Source: an uncultured Pelagibacteraceae bacterium
GTDB lineage: Bacteria; Pseudomonadota; Alphaproteobacteria; Pelagibacterales; Pelagibacteraceae
Assembly: GCA_902562645.1 (NCBI GenBank)
Contig: CACETY010000005.1
Location: 1-64,000, forward strand
DNA length: 64,000 nucleotides
Direction of reading: 5' to 3'
How positions within the stretch are numbered: position 1 is the stretch's first letter; each line of letters opens with the position of its first letter. Below the pieces are notes generated by a model that was not told the origin of the DNA, did no database searches, and saw only the letters and a program-made list of their open reading frames with translations. The translations under genes were made by a program, and so were the position numbers. Positions 1 to 8,277 of the stretch are shown in pieces.

Positions 1-1
1 T

Positions 2-1762
2 TTAGGCTCAAAAACTTTACCAGATAGGTTAGAATTGTTAGATAGATGTGATTATATTTTTTTTAATAGTCAGTGGACTAAAAATAAATTTTTTACCAAT
101 ATTGATGAAAATAAATATATTTCAAATTTCGGTATTTGTTACCAATCTACAAAAAAAAATAAGGTTAATATAAATAGAAAAAAAAATATTATTTCATTTG
201 TTGGTAAGCTTAACACCGCAAAAGGTTATGACATATTTGGTAACGCAGTTTTAAAAATTCTTAATGAATACCCAAATTGGAAATCTATTGTAATAGGTGA
301 TGAACCCAGAGAGAAACATGTGTTTAGACACAAGAATCTTAAAGTTTTCAACTTTAAAGAAAATTCATATGTGTTAAATATTCTAAGGTATACCAGTATA
401 TTCATAGCCTGTTCTAGATGGGAAGAACCTTTTGGAAGATCTAGCCTAGAGGCCTCAAGCATGGCCTGCGTAACCATAATTACTGACAGAGGTGGACTAC
501 CGGAAACCACTAAACATCCAATTTTATTAAAAAAACTAGATTCAAATTCCTTGTATATAGAAATTAAAAAACTTATAAATTCACCAAAACAAAGATCAAA
601 ATTTCAAAAATTAAATTATAGATCATTTTATCTTACTCATGAATATGTTTCAAATATTATAGATAAAGCTAGATTTAAGATTTCAGCTGATAGCAAAACC
701 AATAGATTTAACATTAATAAAAATAGTAAATTAAAAATTATTCACATAACTAATTTTAATCAAAGATATTACGGAAGACTACAATACAATACGGGTATTA
801 GACTTAATAATGGATTTATAAGGCTTGGACATAATGTAATAAGCTTATCTGATAGAGATTTAATAAATATATCAAAATCTTTTAAAGATCCCACTGGCTC
901 CAAATACCTAAATAATTTGATTTCAGAAACAATTAATAATTTCAAGCCTGATTTAGTAATTCTTGGTCATGCTGATAGAGTCGAAAATGAAATGCTAATA
1001 GATTCAAAAGAAAAATTTAAAAATCTAAGAGTTTCTCAGTGGTTTTTAGATCCTTTATCAAATCAAGGTCCTGACTATACAAAGAATAAATCTAGGATAC
1101 TTAATAAAATAGATGCAATGGATAGTACATTCACAACAACTAGTCCAAGCGCTTTAAATTTCAAAATTAAAAATTCTCACTTTATGCCAAACCCATGTGA
1201 TAAATCGCTAGATAATCTCAAAAATTATAACCTTACACCTCATAATGATATTTTCTACGCAATTAGTCATGGCGTTCATAGGGGAGTGTTAAGAACAGGA
1301 AAAAAAGATGAAAGAGAGGTTTTTATAAGTAAATTAAAAAATAAATGTAAAGACATAAAAATTGATACATATGGTATGTTTGGAAAACAACCAATATGGG
1401 GAGATAATTTTCTAAATGAACTTGCAAAATCAAAAATGGGTCTCAATCTAAGTAGAGGCAAACCAATCAAATATTACAGTAGTGATAGACTAGCTCAACT
1501 GTTGGGAAACGGATTACTTACATTTATTGATAAAAAAACTTGTTACAATGACTTCTTTAAAAAAGATGAAATGATATTTTATAATGATTTAGATGATCTT
1601 TCTGAAAAAATTTATAAATATAAAAAAGATGATAAATTAAGACGTAAAATCGCAAAGAATGGTAGTTTAAAATATCATAAATATTTTAATTCAAACAAGG
1701 TTGCAAAATTTATTATCGATAAAACATTAGGGATTAAGTCTAAATTTTACTGGGAAAATTAG
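2..1762 (+). CDS. Two-domain glycosyltransferase (GT1/GT4-like C-terminal domain followed by CgeB-like glycosyltransferase domain), 5' end truncated by window
   Basis: Frame is open from base 2 (LGSKTLPDRLELLDRCDYIFFNSQWTK...). First half has GKLNTAKGYDIF, EEPFGRSSLEASSMACVTIITDRGGLPE typical of GT4; second half resembles CgeB-like GT (SKMGLNLSRG...SDRLAQLLGNGLLTFID). Confidence 0.75.
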   Translation, partial: LGSKTLPDRLELLDRCDYIFFNSQWTKNKFFTNIDENKYISNFGICYQSTKKNKVNINRKKNIISFVGKLNTAKGYDIFGNAVLKILNEYPNWKSIVIGDEPREKHVFRHKNLKVFNFKENSYVLNILRYTSIFIACSRWEEPFGRSSLEASSMACVTIITDRGGLPETTKHPILLKKLDSNSLYIEIKKLINSPKQRSKFQKLNYRSFYLTHEYVSNIIDKARFKISADSKTNRFNINKNSKLKIIHITNFNQRYYGRLQYNTGIRLNNGFIRLGHNVISLSDRDLINISKSFKDPTGSKYLNNLISETINNFKPDLVILGHADRVENEMLIDSKEKFKNLRVSQWFLDPLSNQGPDYTKNKSRILNKIDAMDSTFTTTSPSALNFKIKNSHFMPNPCDKSLDNLKNYNLTPHNDIFYAISHGVHRGVLRTGKKDEREVFISKLKNKCKDIKIDTYGMFGKQPIWGDNFLNELAKSKMGLNLSRGKPIKYYSSDRLAQLLGNGLLTFIDKKTCYNDFFKKDEMIFYNDLDDLSEKIYKYKKDDKLRRKIAKNGSLKYHKYFNSNKVAKFIIDKTLGIKSKFYWEN

Positions 1763-1764
1763 TT

Positions 1765-2757
1765 ATGAAAGTATGTTTTATTGATAAAACAGAATTTCAG
1801 TATAATTATCAAGATATTAATAAACCTTTTATACGTGGCGCAGAAAATATCTTAATTAATTTATCATCTGGTATTAGTGAGCTAGGTCATGAAGTTGTAG
1901 TTTTTAACAATTGTTCAAATGAATATAAATCTAAAAATTATTCATGGTTAAATATTAAAAGAATTGATTATAATAATATTTACTTCGATATCGCAATATC
2001 AAATAATGATACAAGATTACTTGATAAAATAAATTCAACAAAAAAATACGTAATATCTCACAGTCTACAAAATATCGAAAAGTTTATTAGAAAAAAACAA
2101 TTTATTTCCTATTTAAAAAATAAACCCACTTACTTATTACTCGGAAAATATCATGAATCAAAAATGTCAAAATTGTTTTCTATTTATGGAACTAAAACAA
2201 TAGAATATGGTTTAGATAATGTATTTCTTAATAAAACTCTTGAAAATAATATTGAAAATAATTTAGCAATGTTTACCTCACGAACAGATAGAAATTTAGA
2301 TTTATTAATAGATGTTTGGAAATCAAGCATCATTACAAAAAATAAAAAATTAAAACTTTACGTAACTCCAGTTAATAATAATCTAGAAAAATTTGGAATT
2401 TTTAATAGAAATTTTGTTGATAAAAATGAATTTATTAATCAATTAGTAAAATCAAGAGTTATTCTATTGCCTGGACATAAAGCAGAATTATATTGTCTTG
2501 CTGCATCAGAGGCACAAGAATTATGTATACCTATAGTTACAATGGGCATTGGATCTTTATCTGAAAGAGTTGAGCACAATACAACTGGTTTAATTGCAAA
2601 AAATAAAAAACAATTTAGTGAATATATAATTGAAATTTTTTCAAATAATGAATTGTGGCTAACTTTTAGAAATAATTTGTTATCTAAAAGAGGTCAAAAA
2701 TCATGGTTTAATGCAACAAAAAATTTTTTAAAAATTATTAAGATTAATGAGCGATAA
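1765..2757 (+). CDS. Glycosyltransferase (GT4-like)
   Basis: 330 aa; RGAENILINLSSGISELGHEVVVFN N-terminus and LYCLAASEAQELCIPIVTMGIGSLSERVEHNTTGLIA C-terminal motif. Confidence 0.7.
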   Translation: MKVCFIDKTEFQYNYQDINKPFIRGAENILINLSSGISELGHEVVVFNNCSNEYKSKNYSWLNIKRIDYNNIYFDIAISNNDTRLLDKINSTKKYVISHSLQNIEKFIRKKQFISYLKNKPTYLLLGKYHESKMSKLFSIYGTKTIEYGLDNVFLNKTLENNIENNLAMFTSRTDRNLDLLIDVWKSSIITKNKKLKLYVTPVNNNLEKFGIFNRNFVDKNEFINQLVKSRVILLPGHKAELYCLAASEAQELCIPIVTMGIGSLSERVEHNTTGLIAKNKKQFSEYIIEIFSNNELWLTFRNNLLSKRGQKSWFNATKNFLKIIKINER

Positions 2758-3772
2758 AATTTTAATATTAAAAAATGATAGAGCTGGTGATTTATTTACT
2801 TCCTTAACTTTAATTTCTTCACTAATTCATAGATACAAAGATATGAAAATATATCTGTCAGAATTAAATTCAGGTTTTTCTTTTTTTTTTAAAAATAAAA
2901 AAATTAATAAAGTGAATTTTAACTTAACTTTAATTGATAAATTTTCGATTTTTTATGATATTTTAATTAATGATTATAAAAAAATTTATATTTTAACCCC
3001 AAAAAATTTTTATTTTATCTTACCTTTTATTTTTAGAAATATTAAATTTTATGCAATAGTTTATGATGGATTTGAGAGGTCTCGACCGTCTAATTATCTT
3101 AGAAACTATTTATTTAAATATAAAGTAATTTATAGAAATAAAATCAACAAAAAAAGTTATCGTCAATTACAAAATGACTTATTAGATGATGATATTGTCT
3201 TAGATATCCAACATAGTGCTTTGTTTGTACCTAAAATTACAAAAAGCTTAAAAAATATATTGCCCAATAAATATATTTTGTTTCAATTTAGATATCTTTT
3301 TTTTGAACAGCTAGGGTGGGGTGTTAATGAATTTGATTATCTTATTTCTCAATTAAGTAAAAAATACAAGTATATTCTATTTTCCTCAGATATTGAAAAC
3401 AATAATAATACTAATAAATATAATGAATATTTTTTAAAACATTACTCTGTAATTGATTTAACAACTCAAACAAAAAATCAAAGCTTAAAGAATCCAAATA
3501 TATACTATCTAAAAAATATTAATTCTGAAAATCTATTTTATGTTTTGAATGAGTCTACAATGAATCTTGGAAAAGAAGGTTTATATAGTCATATTTCTTT
3601 TTTTCTTAAAAAAAAATGTCACAATTTATTCAATTTTAAAATACTTAAGAAAGAAGATATTTTTCATGAAAAGATCAGTTATTCCGAATGGTGTAGAGAC
3701 ATGCATTTTGGTTTTTCTTTTTTAAACAGTGATATAAAAAAAGCGACAAGAAAAATTATTAGAAATATTTAA
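2747..3772 (+). CDS. Glycosyltransferase family 9 / heptosyltransferase-like
   Basis: ILILKNDRAGDLFTSLTLISSL N-terminus typical of GT9; adjacent to other GTs. Confidence 0.6.
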   Translation: MSDKILILKNDRAGDLFTSLTLISSLIHRYKDMKIYLSELNSGFSFFFKNKKINKVNFNLTLIDKFSIFYDILINDYKKIYILTPKNFYFILPFIFRNIKFYAIVYDGFERSRPSNYLRNYLFKYKVIYRNKINKKSYRQLQNDLLDDDIVLDIQHSALFVPKITKSLKNILPNKYILFQFRYLFFEQLGWGVNEFDYLISQLSKKYKYILFSSDIENNNNTNKYNEYFLKHYSVIDLTTQTKNQSLKNPNIYYLKNINSENLFYVLNESTMNLGKEGLYSHISFFLKKKCHNLFNFKILKKEDIFHEKISYSEWCRDMHFGFSFLNSDIKKATRKIIRNI

Positions 3773-4686
3773 ATTTTTATTTTATTTAAGGCATTATTTT
3801 TAAATAAGTTTGCTTCTTGTATGTATCTTCTAACCATCTGTGTAGTTTTATGTCCAGTCATAGCCATAATATTACGCTCTTCTGCACCTGCTTCTGCTGC
3901 TGATGTTGCAAATCCAGATCTTAAACTATGTCCCCCATATAAATTTGGATCTAATCCTGCTAATGATGCATATTTTTTTATTGTTAGAGAAACTGACTTA
4001 TCTGAAATATTATAAATTTTACCCTCTGCAATGTTACTATATCTTATCCAATCTTTTATTTTTATAACTGGACAATATTCTTTATTACTGAAATAGGGTA
4101 TTGCTTTTACACTTCCTATACCCGCTTGATCCGTTTTTGATTTTTTAATGAATATTTTTAAACCTTCATCTACGAACTCTAAATCATCATAATCTAAATT
4201 AACTAGTTCCGATCTTCTAAACCCTCCAGAAAATCCTAGTAAAATTAATGATTTGTTCCTAATTCTTTTTTTTTCATTTTTTTCTTTCTCATCTATTACT
4301 TTAATAATTAATTTTAAATTATTGATTAATATAGGTTTTTTTGGCTTTTGATACGCTCCATTTACTCTTTTAATTCCTAATAAATTTTCTATTATAATTG
4401 GGTGATTTGTATCTAAATAATGACCTTTCATTTTATGTATTACTTTAATAGAAGCTATACGTCTCTTTAAAGTGCTAAATTTACTAGTTTTTGATAAATG
4501 TGTTAAATAAAGTGATAAAATTTTTGGCTCAGTTGGTAAATAGTTTAAACCATTCTTAACGCAAAATAGTGAGAAGTCCTTAAAGTCTGATTCGTAAGCT
4601 CTGACTGTATTATTTGCCTTTGAGTTTTTAAGATTTTTAACTGTTTCTAATTCTAATGTTTTTATGTCTGTAACAATATCATTCAT
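3769..4686 (-). CDS. Tyrosine recombinase / site-specific integrase
   Basis: Complete catalytic set: R in GGFRRSELVNL, K in KKSKTDQ, HSLR, TGHK, and Y in MVRRYI. Confidence 0.92.
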   Translation of the reverse strand: MNDIVTDIKTLELETVKNLKNSKANNTVRAYESDFKDFSLFCVKNGLNYLPTEPKILSLYLTHLSKTSKFSTLKRRIASIKVIHKMKGHYLDTNHPIIIENLLGIKRVNGAYQKPKKPILINNLKLIIKVIDEKEKNEKKRIRNKSLILLGFSGGFRRSELVNLDYDDLEFVDEGLKIFIKKSKTDQAGIGSVKAIPYFSNKEYCPVIKIKDWIRYSNIAEGKIYNISDKSVSLTIKKYASLAGLDPNLYGGHSLRSGFATSAAEAGAEERNIMAMTGHKTTQMVRRYIQEANLFKNNALNKIKI

Positions 4687-4692
4687 AATATA

Positions 4693-4717
4693 TTCCGATA
4701 ACCTTTAATTATCGGAA
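4693..4717. repeat. Inverted repeat TTCCGATAA-CCTTTAA-TTATCGGAA upstream of the integrase start (dif-like layout)
   Basis: 9-bp perfect arms with 7-bp spacer; inner arm ends ...ATAA / TTAT... Confidence 0.75.
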
Positions 4718-4768
4718 ATATAATATAACACATTTTATAAGTCAAACATTTAATGTAAAAGAATCTTA

Positions 4769-4933
4769 ATGCCTAAATATGTCTTAATTGGATTAATTGT
4801 TGTTATTGGAACATTCCTTATCATGAATTATTGGCCAAAATTAAAAGAACAAACAAAAAATCGAATATTAATGGTTATTTTCGGCATTTTTTTTATAAGC
4901 ATATTTGTTTTGCTATTTTTATTAATGTTTTGA
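4769..4933 (+). CDS. Small hypothetical membrane protein (54 aa)
   Basis: Read manually: MPKYVLIGLIVVIGTFLIMNYWPKLKEQTKNRILMVIFGIFFISIFVLLFLLMF; two predicted TM segments; not in ORF track because short. Confidence 0.5.
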   Translation: MPKYVLIGLIVVIGTFLIMNYWPKLKEQTKNRILMVIFGIFFISIFVLLFLLMF

Positions 4934-4939
4934 GGTTAT

Positions 4940-5413
4940 TTGGTAGATATAATAAGTATTTTAGTTGCTGGAATATTTTCGTGCATAATTCTTGATATTC
5001 TGGGTTATTTACTAAAATTGATGGGTATTCCGGAGCCTTCTTGGGGGATTGTAGGTAGATGGACCTATTATATGCTTAAAAATGCTACTTTTTATAACCC
5101 GAATATCGCACAAATGCCCAATTTTAGGTATGAGGTCTTACTTGGTTGGATTTTTCACTATTATGTATCGATTTGTTGGGCTGTAATCTATTATTTTTGT
5201 TTTTTAATGGTAGGTCTTAAAATGACATATTTTTCAGGCTTTATATTTGGAGCTCTTACAACACTAGCTCCATTACTGATATTTCTACCATTTACAGGAC
5301 AGGGCGTGTTTGCAAATAAGACTAGAATACCCATTAAAACATCAATTATGTTTCTAATCAGACACTCAATTTACGGAATTGCAATGTATGAGGGTTTTAG
5401 ATGGTTTACTTAA
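4940..5413 (+). CDS. DUF2938-like integral membrane protein
   Basis: 157 aa multi-TM; GWIFHYYVSICWAVIYY, PLLIFLPFTGQGVFANKTR. Confidence 0.6.
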   Translation: MVDIISILVAGIFSCIILDILGYLLKLMGIPEPSWGIVGRWTYYMLKNATFYNPNIAQMPNFRYEVLLGWIFHYYVSICWAVIYYFCFLMVGLKMTYFSGFIFGALTTLAPLLIFLPFTGQGVFANKTRIPIKTSIMFLIRHSIYGIAMYEGFRWFT

Positions 5414-5430
5414 AGCTTTAGATTAAGTTA

Positions 5431-5705
5431 TCCCCGATATTCTACCCTGTTAAAAACTAAGTAAATTCAACGATAAAGTGATACATACAACCTACTCTAT
5501 CTGATATTATCAAAAATGAATTAAGAGGCAACTCTTAACTGACCAGCTGGGGAAAAACCGAGAGGTTCAAGCCCAGAGGGCAGAAAGCTCTGCAGAGTAG
5601 CGCTAAAATTGCAGGGTGGACGGCATGGCGGTAGCGCATACAACGACGTGCCAAAAACTACTGTTCTTTGTACCTGAAAAGGTGCAAGGAAACAGGGTTT
5701 TTTTT
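5431..5705 (+). ncRNA. Candidate structured non-coding RNA or cis-regulatory leader upstream of ogt-like gene
   Basis: Locally GC-rich in an AT-rich genome; stacked hairpins TTAAGAG-GCAA-CTCTTAA, AACC-GAGA-GGTT, GCAGA-AAGC-TCTGC, possible pseudoknot GCGCTA/TAGCGC with GGCATG/CGTGCC, and terminator hairpin plus T8. No family recognised; 5' end uncertain. Confidence 0.55.
5661..5705 (+). terminator. Rho-independent terminator
   Basis: CTGTTCTTTGTACCT-GAAA-AGGTGCAAGG(A)AACAG stem of about 15 bp followed by GG and T8. Confidence 0.82.
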
Positions 5706-5711
5706 CTTTTT

Positions 5712-5987
5712 ATGGTTCTAAAAGGCACTAGATTTCAGTTAAGAGTTTGGAAGTATTTAAGAACTATTCCTAAAGGTCAATTAAGGACCTATTCTCAGGT
5801 AGCTAAGGCTATAAATAAACCAAAATCAGTGAGAGCTGTGGCAAATGCAGTAGGAAAGAACCCATATGCCCCAAAAATACCTTGTCACCGGGTAATCAGA
5901 TCGGACGGTTCATTGGGCGGCTATTCAGGTAAAGGTGGGATAAATACTAAGAGAAAATTACTCAAATCTGAAGGTATTTTGCTCTAA
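5712..5987 (+). CDS. ogt: Methylated-DNA--[protein]-cysteine S-methyltransferase / MGMT-like protein
   Basis: Contains the PCHRVI active-site motif and IPKGQLRTYSQVAKAI; start set at internal ATG 5712 because the ORF upstream overlaps the terminator. Confidence 0.85.
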   Translation: MVLKGTRFQLRVWKYLRTIPKGQLRTYSQVAKAINKPKSVRAVANAVGKNPYAPKIPCHRVIRSDGSLGGYSGKGGINTKRKLLKSEGILL

Positions 5988-6062
5988 AAATGTTGAAAAA
6001 TATAGTCTTTTGTTTGTTTTACTATATTTAGTAATTTTTTTTTAATATCACCTATAAGTTGC

Positions 6063-6110
6063 ACCACGAAATCGAAAATACTTAAATTAGAGGGTATTTT
6101 GGCCTTTTAA
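6063..6110 (+). pseudogene. Relic of an ogt-like 3' end
   Basis: TTKSKILKLEGILAF* matches the ogt C-terminus NTKRKLLKSEGILL*. Confidence 0.55.
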
Positions 6111-6500
6111 ATGCTATATTCTATTTTTGCAAAGCTAATTAAAAATACCCGTTGTTTTATAAAAAATATTGATTTTAATATTTAAAATTATAGCAAAGAA
6201 ATATTCTTTACATGTTAGATATTAATAAAATATAATATTTACTTACTTTTTAACCTTCTGAATAATTAAATTTATGGTTTTATAATTTTAGTAAATAAAT
6301 AAGATAAATTCCCTACCCTGTTTACTTGAAACTTAAGAAACATAAAAAAACTAATATATTTAATTATTATTAATAAATTCAATTAATGTGTTATTTATTT
6401 TTAAGATAAAATTTTAAAAATATATATAAATTAAAATATACAACAATTACAATAGTTTATAATAATTTATTAAAGTATTTATTTAATATATTAGTAAGTT

Positions 6501-7361
6501 TTACTTACCTATATAAAGCTTGGATAAATAATACTCTCTTCTTGATATATATAAACCACAAAGAACAATTATAAAAAGGCCCAAATAAGTCCAATTATCC
6601 GGCAATTCTTTAAATATATAATAACTAAGCAAAATGTTGGTAATGATTTCAGTATAACCAAGAGGAGCCAATTTAGAAGCATCTGCTAATTTTAAAGATA
6701 AAATTATAAAAAGATGTGCAATTGCAGCTATAAAGCCAATTAAAGCCATCATAATCCACTGGCTATTAGATGGTTGTATCCAGACACCTGGCATAAAGAA
6801 AGTCATTACTATAGTCCCTACTGTTCCAGCAAATAATAAAGTCAAAAGAGAATTGTCAGAAGAACTTAATTTTCTAGTAATAATCAAATAAAAACCATAA
6901 CAAATACCATTACCTAAAGCAGCTAAAGTTGCTAAATTAATGTCTATAAATCCAGGTCTGATTACGATTAAGGTACCTATAAAACCCATTGATACTGCAG
7001 TCCATCTTCTTAAACCCACCTTTTCATTAAGAAAAAAAGGTGACATTGCAGTTACACATATAGGAGCAACAAATGCTAGTGTAAGTGCTTTTGGTAATGA
7101 AATTTCAGAAATTGCATAAAAGAATAAATAAGTGGAAAAGACAAAAATCAACCCTCTTATCAATTGAAGTAAAGGTTTTTTACTCCAAACTAAAGAATTT
7201 CTATCAAAAATAAGCATTATTAAAAGAGCAAAAACAACTGTAAAAAAATATCTTGCCCAAGTAATTTGCAAAACATCCATAGAAGAGCTTAAATATTTAG
7301 CAAAAGCATCCATAAAAGGAACAATCATCCAAGCAGATGCATTGAGTATCACAGCCTTCAT
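6501..7361 (-). CDS. EamA/DMT family transporter
   Basis: 286 aa, about 10 TM; PKALTLAFVAPICVTAMSPFFLNEKVGLRRW. Confidence 0.85.
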   Translation of the reverse strand: MKAVILNASAWMIVPFMDAFAKYLSSSMDVLQITWARYFFTVVFALLIMLIFDRNSLVWSKKPLLQLIRGLIFVFSTYLFFYAISEISLPKALTLAFVAPICVTAMSPFFLNEKVGLRRWTAVSMGFIGTLIVIRPGFIDINLATLAALGNGICYGFYLIITRKLSSSDNSLLTLLFAGTVGTIVMTFFMPGVWIQPSNSQWIMMALIGFIAAIAHLFIILSLKLADASKLAPLGYTEIITNILLSYYIFKELPDNWTYLGLFIIVLCGLYISRREYYLSKLYIGK

Positions 7362-7377
7362 GAACGAAGCATAGCTC

Positions 7378-8277
7378 TTAATTAAAGTATTTTAAAGCAA
7401 AGAATACAGTTATTGGGACTGTTATTAAAGACATCAAAGTTGAAACAACAATTGTACTAGAAATATTATCTACAATTTCTTTTGGAGAATACAAAGAGGC
7501 AACTAAATAACAAAGAATGGCACTAGGCATCGATGATTGTATTAATAAAACTCCTGCTGCGAAGCCAGATAAATTAAAAAAAGATATCAGAGCAAAACCA
7601 ATTAAAGGACCTATAATAACTCTTCCAGTGGATGTAATTAAAGCGTCCTTAAATGAAAAAACTTTCATTTGTGTTAGAGAGACACCTAGAGACATTAAAA
7701 TCATTACAATCATTCCGTAAGCTAAAAGCATAACAGTATTCAAAACAAATATGGGTAAAGGTATTTCAAAATATAGAAATAGAATTGTTGCAACTATTGC
7801 ATAAAATGACGGACTTTTAACTATTACATTTAAATCAAATTCTCTTTTTGCAAGAAATATATTTAAAGTGAAATGCAATAAAACAACTAAAGATGATATA
7901 GCTGCAGCTATTCCCATACCAAGTTTTCCGTAAGCAAATAAACAAATTGGGATACCCATATTGCCAGTATTAGGTAAAAAGAATGTTGGTAATTCTCTTA
8001 GATAATCTTTTTTCATTAATAATAGGAAAATTAATCCAACAATCAAAAAAGAAGTCAAAAGTATAAGAGCGTATAAAAAATACTCAGAGAACATTGCAAA
8101 AGTTACACCGCTAGCTGATATAGAAAATATTACTATTGAGGGTGTGCCAAAATTAGCTGAATAAGTTGTTATAAAAGATGTATCAAAATTTGGATTCTTT
8201 TTGCCGAGAAAGTAACCAATAGCTACAATAAAAAAAACTGGAAATAGAACTTCAAAAAGTTTGATATAAAGTTCCAT
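7378..8277 (-). CDS. AEC family transporter (auxin efflux carrier-like)
   Basis: 299 aa; FFLPNTGNMGIPICLFAYG and LLIQSSMPSAILCYLVA motifs. Confidence 0.85.
   Translation of the reverse strand: MELYIKLFEVLFPVFFIVAIGYFLGKKNPNFDTSFITTYSANFGTPSIVIFSISASGVTFAMFSEYFLYALILLTSFLIVGLIFLLLMKKDYLRELPTFFLPNTGNMGIPICLFAYGKLGMGIAAAISSLVVLLHFTLNIFLAKREFDLNVIVKSPSFYAIVATILFLYFEIPLPIFVLNTVMLLAYGMIVMILMSLGVSLTQMKVFSFKDALITSTGRVIIGPLIGFALISFFNLSGFAAGVLLIQSSMPSAILCYLVASLYSPKEIVDNISSTIVVSTLMSLITVPITVFFALKYFN

Noticed and set aside
5500-5705. RNase P RNA, tmRNA, SRP RNA or twister ribozyme as identity of the GC-rich RNA
   Set aside because: Canonical cores were not found by eye (no GAGGAAAGTC, no tmRNA tRNA-like end or tag, no SRP GGAAGGAAGCAGCC). 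A CAAGCCC element near CTGGG/CCCAG recalls twister, but the expected downstream GGAGGG and closing stem are missing.
5616-5711. ORF-track N-terminal extension of ogt (MDGMAVAHTTTCQKLL...)
   Set aside because: It runs through the pseudoknot and terminator; MGMT homology begins right after the internal ATG at 5712.
6111-6500. Possible genes or degenerate elements in the AT-rich gap before the EamA transporter
   Set aside because: No coding frame, hairpin series or repeat above background could be supported by eye.
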